Positions 10,151 through 18,489 of a stretch of DNA of 64,000 nucleotides are shown here, one piece after another (positions within the stretch are counted from its first letter, which is position 1; each line of letters starts with the position of its first letter). The notes under the pieces were generated by a model that saw only the letters and a list, made by a program, of their open reading frames with translations, did no database searches and was not told where the DNA came from. Both the position numbers and the translations under genes were made by a program. This DNA is from Enterocloster bolteae (GTDB taxonomy: Bacteria; Bacillota; Clostridia; Lachnospirales; Lachnospiraceae), in contig JAETNT010000002.1 of NCBI GenBank assembly GCA_021772025.1, positions 1 through 64,000 on the forward strand. Direction: 5' to 3'.

Positions 10151-10726
10151 ATGGCAATTGTATTAGAAAAGCTCTGTAAATCTTACGGCAGCCATCCGGT
10201 TTTGACAGATTTTTCCGCTTCCATTCCGGAAGGGAAAGTAACTGCCATTATGGCCCCGTCGGGACAGGGAAAGACCACGTTCCTACGTATTCTGATGGGA
10301 CTGGAGACGCCGGATTCCGGAAAAATATCCGGACTCGCAGGCAAAAAGTTTAGTGCTGTATTCCAGGAAGACCGGCTCTGTAATAATTTAAGCCCTGTTT
10401 CTAATATCCGGCTGGTAGCGCCGGAACAAAAGCGCACCCAGATCATTGCCGCCATGGAAGATCTCCTTCTGGCTGACTGTTTTCACCAGCCTGTCCGGGA
10501 ATTGTCTGGCGGCATGCGCCGCCGGGTCGCTATTCTGCGGGCCCTGCTTGCAGATTATGATGTATTGTTTTTGGATGAACCTTTTAAAGGACTGGATGCA
10601 GAGACCCGGCAAATTGTGATTCAGGCTGCCAAAATTCGGAGCGCCGGCAAAACCGTTCTCCTGATCACCCACGATCCATTGGAGGCCCAAATCATGGAGG
10701 CCTGTCAGGTCCTTACATTCCATTAA
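10151..10726 (+). CDS. ABC transporter ATP-binding protein, compact form
   Basis: This ATPase energises the preceding permease. The Walker A is APSGQGKTTFL (about residues 35-45), the signature LSGGMRRRVAI is near 116, the Walker B VLFLDEPFKG is near 135, and the switch histidine is in LITHDP. At 191 residues it is 50-60 residues shorter than usual SsuB/TauB ATPases: the protein ends just after the H-loop, without the usual C-terminal helices. All catalytic motifs are present, so it should be active. A strong terminator follows directly. Confidence 0.9.
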   Translation: MAIVLEKLCKSYGSHPVLTDFSASIPEGKVTAIMAPSGQGKTTFLRILMGLETPDSGKISGLAGKKFSAVFQEDRLCNNLSPVSNIRLVAPEQKRTQIIAAMEDLLLADCFHQPVRELSGGMRRRVAILRALLADYDVLFLDEPFKGLDAETRQIVIQAAKIRSAGKTVLLITHDPLEAQIMEACQVLTFH

Positions 10727-10780
10727 AAACAGCCCGTGAAAAATAAAAAACCGATGGTTTTATTTTTTACGGGCTGTTTT
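10727..10780. terminator. Bidirectional terminator between the ABC operon and the DASS carrier gene
   Basis: AACAGCCCGT...AAAAATAAAA pairs with TTTTATTTTTTACGGGCTGTT across a short loop, giving a stem of about 20 bp with T-runs on both strands. It serves the plus-strand ABC operon and the convergent carrier gene. Confidence 0.92.
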
Positions 10781-10811
10781 AGTATGACCTTTGTCCGCTA
10801 AGGGTAGTCTA

Positions 10812-12275
10812 TTAGTGAATAATAGCATTGGCTAACGGAAGGCCGATCAGCAGAACCAATACCAGCTCCATTACCACAATTGTCACGTTATATTTGTAAA
10901 TATCCTTTGCATGGAGCCACTCTTTATTACCAAACATCATCGCCGCAAAGGGAGATGCCGCAGGAGTTGCTATGGCGCAGGACAGTACGAATATGCTCAT
11001 GATGGCAACCAGCGGAGCAGAGTTCGCCCCGGTCTGGGCACAGTAGGTGGCAATAACCGGCTGAAGCAGCATACCGATTACCAGAGAGTTACAGAGATTG
11101 GTCAGCAGGCATCCGATGGCGAGCAGAGCAATGCTGAACATAGCCATGTTCATTCCTCCGAAAATAGGAGAAAGGATGGTGTTTAAGAAGACTACCACAC
11201 CGGTGCTCTCATTGGTGAGAACGCTGCCGATATAGATTGCGGAAACCAACATGAAAAATGTTCCCCAGGCAAAGTTTCCAATACCCTCTTTGACGGTAAA
11301 TGCGGGTTTCCCGTCTACCTGAACCGTACAGGCGATAATGGTAAAAAGGATAACCAGACCATAAGAATTTGCGCTGAGCCAAGCCATACCAGGCAAGGAC
11401 GGGATGATACTGGGCAGCAGCATGCAGACCATCATAGTTGCACAGCAGGTTGCCACTACCTTTTGCTTCATATTGAGCGGCGGAAGGGGATTGCGGTTCA
11501 GCTGCTCTAAGGTAAGATTTTTCAGTTTGCTTACATCCGGGCGGAACACAAACTTGCAAAGAGCGATAATGGCAGCAGAACTAATCATAGCGTAACTGAG
11601 AGATACAAATAGCCACTGTCCGTTATTAATGATAACCTGCTTTCCTAAAAAGTTAGGGGAAATGGTAGCATAATTGGTAATCAGAGCCAGACCATTGCTC
11701 ATGTAGGGCGGGATGGTAAAGCCAATTGCACAGGCAACCGGGATCAAGATCACCATCAAAGTGGGATATGCCTCATAGCGTTCCATTCCGATATCGCTAA
11801 ATACCTCATAAAGGATAGGCCAGAATAAGAAAATCGGAGCAAAAGCGCCTACAAATCCAGAGATCAAAACAGAAGAAATAAACATTACTGCGGTAAATAC
11901 CCACGGTCTTCCGATCATGATCTTTCTGGTCATACAGAACCTGCCGATGTATGCGCTGATACGGTTGGTCTGCAGGGAGTTCATTAAAATCATCATAAAG
12001 AAAATCTGAACAACCATGGGATTGCCGAAAGTTCCGCTTAAAACCTGGCCCATAGGCGCATAATCCGATGCTCCGATCATAAAGATAGCCAGCAGGCTGG
12101 CAATAACCGGATCCATAGTCGTCCAAAGATATAAGGTTCCAAGGAAAATCCCGAAAATCTGTTTCCCGATAGGAGTAATCCCCGGCATTTCCACAGGCAG
12201 ATAACGGAACCCCAGCATCAATGCAAGGCCGATCACTACATGCAGATAAATCTTACTATTGTTCTGTTTCATCAC
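10812..12275 (-). CDS. DASS/SLC13-family anion:sodium symporter-like carrier
   Basis: This polytopic inner-membrane carrier has 487 residues and about eleven hydrophobic segments. The family imports di- or tricarboxylates, sulfate or related anions with sodium. It is recognised by overall hydropathy and by two related halves containing SGFVGAFAPIFLFWP and NLCNSLVIGMLLQP-type hairpins. ATGATG at the start leaves a one-residue ambiguity; GGAGGG lies upstream. It diverges from a Crp/Fnr-type regulator gene, which is the likely controller. The substrate is not identifiable from sequence alone. Confidence 0.8.
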   Translation of the reverse strand: MMKQNNSKIYLHVVIGLALMLGFRYLPVEMPGITPIGKQIFGIFLGTLYLWTTMDPVIASLLAIFMIGASDYAPMGQVLSGTFGNPMVVQIFFMMILMNSLQTNRISAYIGRFCMTRKIMIGRPWVFTAVMFISSVLISGFVGAFAPIFLFWPILYEVFSDIGMERYEAYPTLMVILIPVACAIGFTIPPYMSNGLALITNYATISPNFLGKQVIINNGQWLFVSLSYAMISSAAIIALCKFVFRPDVSKLKNLTLEQLNRNPLPPLNMKQKVVATCCATMMVCMLLPSIIPSLPGMAWLSANSYGLVILFTIIACTVQVDGKPAFTVKEGIGNFAWGTFFMLVSAIYIGSVLTNESTGVVVFLNTILSPIFGGMNMAMFSIALLAIGCLLTNLCNSLVIGMLLQPVIATYCAQTGANSAPLVAIMSIFVLSCAIATPAASPFAAMMFGNKEWLHAKDIYKYNVTIVVMELVLVLLIGLPLANAIIH

Positions 12276-12297
12276 ACGTATCCCTCCATTTTTTATT

Positions 12298-12392
12298 TGT
12301 TATAACATTAACATACTTTTTTTCTTTACTCCAATAGTCGCGGCTAAATATTTTCTGTTTTTATGGCGATTTATTGAATTATATAGTATAAT
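12298..12392. promoter_or_regulatory. Divergent control region of the carrier and Crp/Fnr genes
   Basis: This A/T-rich stretch holds a perfect 10-bp palindrome, TGTTATAACA (12298-12307), on the carrier side. A TATAAT (12387-12392) lies 34 bp before the regulator ATG. The palindrome could be a Crp/Fnr-family operator, but it differs from the Fnr and Crp consensus sites. Confidence 0.4.
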
Positions 12393-12426
12393 AGCAGTAC
12401 GATATATTGTCTATGGAGAGGGGATT

Positions 12427-13119
12427 ATGGTGGAGTACAATATAGAGACCGATTTTTATAACATCGGCGCACGCAAGGAAGTGAAAAGAGGGGATTATAT
12501 CTGTAATCCGTTAATGGACGGAATCACTCAGACTGTCTGTTATCTGGATCAGGGAATTGCTTCCCTGATCAGTTACAATGACTCCGGCGAAGAGCGGACC
12601 CATCTGTATTTCGGCGAGAAACGGGTCATAGGATTTGCCGGCGCCCTGACCCGGATGTTTGCCGATGATTGGAAGCAAAACCGCTGGGGGTACGTTATGA
12701 ACCCTCAGATGTGCTGGGTCGTAGCGAAAACGGACTGCATATTTTATCGGATCACAGAACAGCAGTTTCTTCGTCTTATGTCGGAATCACCGGATTTCTG
12801 TAAAGGGATTTTAAATTCTATGACCCGCAACTATTTAGAGTTGATCAACAAATTTCAAATTACCATGGATGGCAACCGGACTGCCCAGTTCTGCCAGTGG
12901 CTGTTAAGCTGCCGCATAAAAAAAGATGGCTGCTATGTAATTCCTAAGTCCTTCACCTTTGCGGAGGTTTCCAAGTATCTGGGGATACATCCGGTCACCG
13001 TAAGCCGCCTGGCTAAAAAATTAAAAGAATTGGGAGCCATTGACCGAAAAGACGGTTGTATTATTATTAAAAACGAAGATTTACTCATCAGCCTGATGCA
13101 CAATCATGACCTAATGTAA
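12427..13119 (+). CDS. Crp/Fnr-family transcriptional regulator
   Basis: This cytosolic regulator has 230 residues. An N-terminal cupin-like effector domain (about 20-140) leads to a dimerisation helix and a C-terminal winged helix (about 155-225) with recognition region LGIHPVTVSRLAKKL. It lacks an N-terminal cysteine cluster, so it is not an iron-sulfur Fnr. The start at 12427 is chosen for the GGAGAGGGG site 4-8 nt upstream; the longer frame to 12259 is A/T-rich and crosses the promoter. It faces the DASS carrier gene, which it probably controls. The effector is unknown. Confidence 0.9.
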   Translation: MVEYNIETDFYNIGARKEVKRGDYICNPLMDGITQTVCYLDQGIASLISYNDSGEERTHLYFGEKRVIGFAGALTRMFADDWKQNRWGYVMNPQMCWVVAKTDCIFYRITEQQFLRLMSESPDFCKGILNSMTRNYLELINKFQITMDGNRTAQFCQWLLSCRIKKDGCYVIPKSFTFAEVSKYLGIHPVTVSRLAKKLKELGAIDRKDGCIIIKNEDLLISLMHNHDLM

Positions 13120-13168
13120 AAACCGCCGCGTTTCCAGGATCTTTCCTGAACGCAGCGGTTTATTTTTA
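13120..13168. terminator. Bidirectional terminator between the regulator gene and aspS
   Basis: AACCGCCGCGTT (13121-13132) pairs with AACGCAGCGGTT (13149-13160) with one mismatch, followed by TATTTTTATT on the plus strand and by a T-run on the minus strand. It serves both convergent genes. Confidence 0.85.
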
Positions 13169-14956
13169 TTGTACTGTCTCAGAAATCTCAATTCCCAGCT
13201 CTTCAAGCTGTTTGGGAGCCACCGGAGCAGGCGCTTCGGTCATCATACAGGAAGCGTCCTTTACCTTTGGAAACGCGATAACATCACGAATGGAATCTGC
13301 GCCTACCATCAGCATAATCATACGGTCAAAGCCGTAGGCCAGACCAGCGTGAGGCGGTACGCCGTATTTAAATGCTTCCAGCAAAAAGCCGAACTGCTGG
13401 TTTGCCTGTTCCGGAGTAAATCCCAAGACTTCAAACATCTTGGTTTGAATATCGGCCTGATGGATACGGACAGATCCTCCCCCCATCTCCGTGCCGTTTA
13501 ATACGATGTCGTAAGCCTTGGCGCGAACCGCGCCGGGATTGGTATCGATAAGGGGAAGATCCTCATCCATAGGCATTGTAAACGGGTGATGCATGGCCAC
13601 ATAGCGCCCCTCTTCTTCCGAATACTCTAACAGAGGGAACTCTGTTACCCACAAAAATTTAAAGTCATCTTTTTTTAACAGATCCTGCTGCTTTGCCAGC
13701 TCTAGTCTTAGATTTCCTAATACATCAAACACTACTTTGTCCTTGTCGGCCGCAAACAGGAGAAGATCCCCGGGTTTTCCGTCCAAGGCATCTGCCAGCG
13801 CTTTCAGCTCTTCCCCGCTCATAAACTTTCCAAAAGAGCACTTGTAGCTGCCGTCTTCCTGGATTGCCAGGTAAGCAAGGCCCTTGGCGCCGAAGCCCTT
13901 GGCAAATTCTACCAAAGCATCGATCTTCTTTCTGGGCATAGCCCCCTGTCCCTGGGCGTTAATTCCCCGGACAGAACCGCCGTTTTCGACAGCACCGGTA
14001 AATACGCCGAAACCGCAGTCCTTTACCAGCTCCGTAACATTTTTAAGCTCCATTCCAAACCTCAGATCCGGCTTATCAGAGCCAAAGCGATCCATAGCCT
14101 CTCTCCAAGTCATTCTGGGAATAGGAAGCTGCAGATCAAAATTGCACACTTCTTTAAACAGCTTTTGAAGAAGCAGTTCGTTTACACCGATTACATCATC
14201 CACATCTGCAAAAGACATTTCCATGTCAATCTGGGTAAACTCCGGCTGACGATCTGCCCGAAGATCCTCATCACGGTAGCAGCGGGCAAGCTGGAAATAC
14301 CGGTCGCAGCCAGAGCACATTAAGAGCTGCTTAAAAAGCTGAGGAGACTGAGGCAGTGCATAAAAAGAGCCGGGGTGGACACGGCTGGGCACCAGATAGT
14401 CTCTTGCTCCTTCCGGGGTACTCTTAATCAAGGTAGGAGTCTCGATCTCCCAAAACCCTTGATCCGCCAGGATAGCGCGGGTCATAGTGGCTACCTTGCT
14501 GCGAAGCATTAAGTTTCTCTGAATATCCGGTCTTCTAATGTCCAAAAAGCGGTATTTTAATCGCAGCTCCTCTTTAGTTCTGCTGTTTTCTTCAATAGGG
14601 AAGGGGGGAACCTCAGACTCTGAAAGGATGCGGAGCTGCTCTGCACGAATCTCAATAGCGCCTGTAGCCAGATTTTCATTGGCTGCACCGGATCGCGCTT
14701 CCACTCTGCCTACGGCCGCGATTACAAACTCACTTCTTAATTTCTCTGCCTTGGCAAAATTCTCCGAGCCGCAGTCCTTTTCCTCAAAAATCAACTGCAG
14801 GATTCCGGAGCGATCTCTTAAGTCTACAAAAATAATGCCGCCTTTATTTCTGCTTTTCTGCACCCATCCCATAACCGTAACCTTGCTGCCGATCTGTGCG
14901 GCCGTTACTTCCGTACAGCGGTGAGTACGTTTTAACCCTAACATTGCTTCTGCCAT
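13166..14956 (-). CDS. aspS: Aspartyl-tRNA synthetase
   Basis: This class IIb synthetase charges tRNA-Asp, or tRNA-Asp and tRNA-Asn if non-discriminating. The order is an N-terminal OB-fold anticodon domain (about 1-110), a class II core with motif 2 QLARCYRDEDLRADRQPEFTQ, a bacterial GAD insertion (about 300-430) and motif 3 GLAYGFDRMIML. Length is 596 residues, normal for bacteria. I prefer the ATG at 14956 (MAEAMLGL) because GGAG sits nine bases away; the ATG at 14965 would touch the ribosome site. It follows hisS by 14 bp, and the two form one operon. Confidence 0.98.
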   Translation of the reverse strand: MAEAMLGLKRTHRCTEVTAAQIGSKVTVMGWVQKSRNKGGIIFVDLRDRSGILQLIFEEKDCGSENFAKAEKLRSEFVIAAVGRVEARSGAANENLATGAIEIRAEQLRILSESEVPPFPIEENSRTKEELRLKYRFLDIRRPDIQRNLMLRSKVATMTRAILADQGFWEIETPTLIKSTPEGARDYLVPSRVHPGSFYALPQSPQLFKQLLMCSGCDRYFQLARCYRDEDLRADRQPEFTQIDMEMSFADVDDVIGVNELLLQKLFKEVCNFDLQLPIPRMTWREAMDRFGSDKPDLRFGMELKNVTELVKDCGFGVFTGAVENGGSVRGINAQGQGAMPRKKIDALVEFAKGFGAKGLAYLAIQEDGSYKCSFGKFMSGEELKALADALDGKPGDLLLFAADKDKVVFDVLGNLRLELAKQQDLLKKDDFKFLWVTEFPLLEYSEEEGRYVAMHHPFTMPMDEDLPLIDTNPGAVRAKAYDIVLNGTEMGGGSVRIHQADIQTKMFEVLGFTPEQANQQFGFLLEAFKYGVPPHAGLAYGFDRMIMLMVGADSIRDVIAFPKVKDASCMMTEAPAPVAPKQLEELGIEISETVQ

Positions 14957-14970
14957 GATGTACATCTCCT

Positions 14971-16242
14971 TTATTTTTTCAACGCTTCTTTATAAAATTC
15001 TTTAAATTCCCGGTAGCCCTCTTTCATAAGCTGGTCTTTCTGGAATTTTTTATTCTTATTCATCTGAGCGACCAGAATCTGTGCCCCGCCCTTTCTGGCT
15101 TCCATAGCCTCTTTCATAACAGCCGCTAAAGCTTGGGGAGCCAATCCCTTTTCAAACAAATACGCGGTCTTTTCTCCTTCTCCCGGTACGGCAAAGCCTG
15201 CATCCATCAGCATACCCACAATTCGCTCAAAACCGATAGAGAAACCGCAGGCCGGAGTATCCATTCCGGTAAACTTGCCGATCATCTTATCATAGCGTCC
15301 GCCTCCGGCCACCGAGTAGCCCAAGCCTTCCACGGAAACCTCAAAAATGGTGCCGGTATAATAACCCATTCCCCGGACCAAGGTAGGATCAAATATCAAG
15401 CAGCAGTCCGCTTCCGTATCCAAAACATCGGCAACTGTGTCCATAATGCGGGCCAAATTGGCGGTTACCCCTTCCGGCAGCACCTCGGCTAAAACCCGGC
15501 CCAGCTTACACACGCCCTGGGAATCGTTGGTAACAGAAGATAAAAGCTCCGTATATTTTTCGATACTTTCATGGGAGAATCCATTTTGGCAAAGCTCTTC
15601 TTTCACGCCGTCCATGCCGATCTTGTCCAGCTTGTCCAAGGTGATAAACACCTGCTCCATAGACTCTTCCGGAAAACCGCTGTAAACAGCCATAGCCTTT
15701 AAGATTGCTCTGTCATTGATGCGGACAGTAAACCTTTCATCTTTGCAGATTTTTCCCAAAGCAGTGGTGGTAGCCAGGATTAGTTCTATTTCCGCCATAC
15801 AAGTAGCATCTCCTAAAATATCAATATCGCACTGGACGAACTGGCGGAAGCGGCCCTTCTGAGGGCGATCTGCTCTCCAAACGCTTCCCATCTGCAGCGC
15901 CTTAAAGGGTGACGGCAGAGATGCGGCATTGTTGGCATAATATCTGGAAAGAGGCAGGGTCAAATCATAGCGGAGGCCGCCGTCCACCACATCTCTTTCA
16001 GACTGTGCACTCTCCAGGTTTAATTTCTCTCCTCTTTTTAAAATTTTAAAAATCAGCTTTTCATTGTCACCGCCCTGTTTACTGGTCAGGTTTTCAATAT
16101 GTTCCACACAAGGAGTATCGATTTGAGAAAAACCGAAGCTTTTATAAGTCTCTTTAATCTGGTTCATGACATATTCCCGGATCTGCATCTCTCCGGGCAG
16201 TATATCTTTCATTCCCGTTACCGGTTTTTTCTTTAATGGCAT
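14971..16242 (-). CDS. hisS: Histidyl-tRNA synthetase
   Basis: This class IIa synthetase has 423 residues. Motif 1 lies in the N-terminal third, motif 2 is MGSVWRADRPQKGRFRQF, and the histidine-specific segment RGMGYYTGTIFEV and motif 3 GFSIGFERI are all visible. A C-terminal anticodon-binding domain (about 330-420) completes it. GGAGG precedes the ATG. It sits between hemZ and aspS in the same direction. No T-box leader fits the 40-bp gap to hemZ. Confidence 0.98.
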   Translation of the reverse strand: MPLKKKPVTGMKDILPGEMQIREYVMNQIKETYKSFGFSQIDTPCVEHIENLTSKQGGDNEKLIFKILKRGEKLNLESAQSERDVVDGGLRYDLTLPLSRYYANNAASLPSPFKALQMGSVWRADRPQKGRFRQFVQCDIDILGDATCMAEIELILATTTALGKICKDERFTVRINDRAILKAMAVYSGFPEESMEQVFITLDKLDKIGMDGVKEELCQNGFSHESIEKYTELLSSVTNDSQGVCKLGRVLAEVLPEGVTANLARIMDTVADVLDTEADCCLIFDPTLVRGMGYYTGTIFEVSVEGLGYSVAGGGRYDKMIGKFTGMDTPACGFSIGFERIVGMLMDAGFAVPGEGEKTAYLFEKGLAPQALAAVMKEAMEARKGGAQILVAQMNKNKKFQKDQLMKEGYREFKEFYKEALKK

Positions 16243-16282
16243 TATTCATTTCCTCCGTCTGAACTATTACATTCATTGTAAA

Positions 16283-17827
16283 TTACTTTTCCCAATTTGC
16301 AAGCATTTTTTCTTTTCTTTTCAGCATTTCGTCAATTCGCTCCACATACTGATCTGCATCCTTTACATTTTCTACACGCTCCTTACGGTTTTCCGTCGGA
16401 AAAATCAGCTTGGTAGTGGTGCCTGCGCCGCAGGCCAGAATCGTCTGAAGCTCCTCCATGATCAAAATGTTGTAAATACAGGCTTTTCCCGGAGCAGCGT
16501 AGCCTACGTTTTCAAAATTTCCGGCTATGTTTTTCTGCCGGTATAAATAATAAGGCTTAAGTCCCATATCTTTCGCCGCCCGGGCAGCAATCTCCGCCAT
16601 GGCGTCAATATCACATCCGGTCTTATCTCTGTATTCCTCCCAGAGAAGATTCAGCCTGGATGCCCTCTTGATTGCCAGGGAATGGACGGTAATCGAATCG
16701 GGCCTTAACCCCTTCACCTCCTCCATAGTGTCTTTTACATCCCTGCTTGTCTCGCCGGGAAGGCCGATAATCAAGTCCATATTAATATTGTCAAATCCCA
16801 GCTCCCTTGCCAAAGCAAAGGTTTCCTTTACCATATCCACAGAATGGCGGCGTCCAATCAGATCCAGGGTCTCCTGCTTCATGGTTTGGGGATTAATGGA
16901 AATCCGGGTAACGCCGTGGCGCTTTAATATCAGAAGCTTTTCTCTGGTAATGCTGTCAGGACGTCCGGCTTCCACGGTAAGCTCCAGTGCCTTGTCCACC
17001 GGAAAAGCCGCTCTCAGCCTGGTAAGAAGAATATCTAAATCCTCCGCAGGCAAAGCCGTAGGCGTACCTCCGCCCAAATATACGGTATCCAGGGGCCGGC
17101 CGGCCATTTTTGCCGCCGTATAGTCCATTTCTTTAAACAATGCATTTAAATACTCTCCGGTTCTGCCCTTCCATTTTTCAATTGGATAAGAGGGGAAGGA
17201 ACAATACAGACAGGTAGTAGGGCAAAAAGGAATTCCGATGTACAGACTGTAGCCTTTCTGATAATTTAAGGGGGCCAGGAAACGGCGCTCCCGTTCCGCA
17301 ATCTCTATGCTTAAACGGACTTTCTCCCGGCTTGTCAGATACATGGAATCCATGTAATTCTCGATCTCTTCCCTGCTCCACCCCTGTTCCAATTTGGTCA
17401 TGGCAATCTTGGTGGGACGGATGCCGGTTAAGGTACCCCAGGGGAGAAGCTTTCCGGTCAGAGCGTAAAGCATAAAATACAGGCGGCGTTTAATTTTGCT
17501 CTTGGAAACGGTGCGGTCGTCATAGGGCAGTTTGATGGGAGTGCATTTTAAAAATTCACCCCACTCCGGTAAAAGCTCCGGCGGAAAATTCGGCCAGATA
17601 AAGGTGGACTGAGCGCCCGGAACTGCCGACTGAGTGCGGCATGTCATGCACTGCTTCTCAAAAATCCTCAGATCAAACTCGTCACGGGCCTCATTTACCT
17701 TCCCCTCTACATAAAAGGAAACCTCTGCCCCCTCTTGGTGTGCAAAGGTTTCGCCGGGGTAAAAGGCCATCAGAAGTTCCCTGATGTCCTGTTCATATGA
17801 ATTGTCATTTAATAAAATTCCTATCAT
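16283..17827 (-). CDS. hemZ: HemZ-type coproporphyrinogen dehydrogenase-like radical SAM protein
   Basis: This cytosolic radical SAM enzyme of the HemN superfamily carries the cluster ligands C202, C206 and C209 in FCPTTCLYC. An N-terminal extension of about 180 residues is typical of the HemZ subgroup in Clostridia. The downstream segments VYLGGGTPTAL and TVEAGRPDSI match the HemN core. The family is annotated as oxygen-independent coproporphyrinogen III oxidase, but HemN relatives include haem chaperones and other enzymes, so the reaction is not certain. Its start overlaps the preceding MBL gene by 4 bp. Linkage with hisS, relA and apt is common in this group. Confidence 0.9.
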   Translation of the reverse strand: MIGILLNDNSYEQDIRELLMAFYPGETFAHQEGAEVSFYVEGKVNEARDEFDLRIFEKQCMTCRTQSAVPGAQSTFIWPNFPPELLPEWGEFLKCTPIKLPYDDRTVSKSKIKRRLYFMLYALTGKLLPWGTLTGIRPTKIAMTKLEQGWSREEIENYMDSMYLTSREKVRLSIEIAERERRFLAPLNYQKGYSLYIGIPFCPTTCLYCSFPSYPIEKWKGRTGEYLNALFKEMDYTAAKMAGRPLDTVYLGGGTPTALPAEDLDILLTRLRAAFPVDKALELTVEAGRPDSITREKLLILKRHGVTRISINPQTMKQETLDLIGRRHSVDMVKETFALARELGFDNINMDLIIGLPGETSRDVKDTMEEVKGLRPDSITVHSLAIKRASRLNLLWEEYRDKTGCDIDAMAEIAARAAKDMGLKPYYLYRQKNIAGNFENVGYAAPGKACIYNILIMEELQTILACGAGTTTKLIFPTENRKERVENVKDADQYVERIDEMLKRKEKMLANWEK

Positions 17828-18480
17828 ATAAAATCTCCAGTCTGTGAGATATATGCCCTCATGGGATTGTACTTTTTTTCATGGCCAATCGTTGTGGCGG
17901 AATCATGACCGGGATACACCGCGGTATCCTCAGGAAGTTTAAACAGCCTGCCGATAGACTCTATCAGCTGCCTGCTGCTGCCTCCCGGAAAATCGGTTCG
18001 TCCGTAAGATTCGCGAAACAGCGTATCCCCGCTTAACAAAATCCCCTCCCCGGCAATATAGTAGCAGACAGAGCCGGCAGTGTGGCCCGGCGTTTCAAAT
18101 ACTTTCCAGGTAAGGCCCAGAAGGGAAAACTCTTCTTTATCCTTTACCGGACGGGTAATTTTCGCCCCGTAGCCTCTGCCGAACTGACCGGACAGGTTCA
18201 GTCCCGGGTCTTTTATCAGTTTCTCTTCCTTCTCCCCGGCAATCACCTCTACCGGACAATCCTTTAAAATGCCTTCTATAGCGCCGATATGGTCAAAATG
18301 GCCATGGGTCAAAACAATGGCAGCAGGGGTAAGTCTTAATTCCCGGCACTTATCCAAAATCCGATCCGGATGATCCGCCGGATCCACAATTACGGCCTGG
18401 CTGCCGCCCTCTTCATATAAAATATATGTGTTGGTACTGACCATTCCCAGCACCATGGTTTGAATCTGCAATTTATTCAT
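17824..18480 (-). CDS. MBL-fold hydrolase, glyoxalase II-like
   Basis: This 218-residue metallo-beta-lactamase-fold protein has the metal motif THGHFDHIG, a second histidine in ETPGHTAGS, and a later VYPGHDSATT. It groups with small hydroxyacylglutathione hydrolase-like proteins of Firmicutes (YqgX type). The true substrate is unknown because these bacteria usually lack glutathione. It lies 9 bp after relA and overlaps hemZ, so it belongs to the relA-hemZ operon. Confidence 0.88.
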   Translation of the reverse strand: MNKLQIQTMVLGMVSTNTYILYEEGGSQAVIVDPADHPDRILDKCRELRLTPAAIVLTHGHFDHIGAIEGILKDCPVEVIAGEKEEKLIKDPGLNLSGQFGRGYGAKITRPVKDKEEFSLLGLTWKVFETPGHTAGSVCYYIAGEGILLSGDTLFRESYGRTDFPGGSSRQLIESIGRLFKLPEDTAVYPGHDSATTIGHEKKYNPMRAYISQTGDFI

Positions 18481-18489
18481 ATGACCTCC

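Noticed and set aside
12259-12426. N-terminal extension of the Crp/Fnr regulator
   Set aside because: The extra 56 residues are translated from an A/T-rich promoter region, and a good ribosome site supports the ATG at 12427.
16243-16282. T-box leader before hisS-aspS
   Set aside because: The gap to hemZ is only 40 bp and has no T-box sequence.
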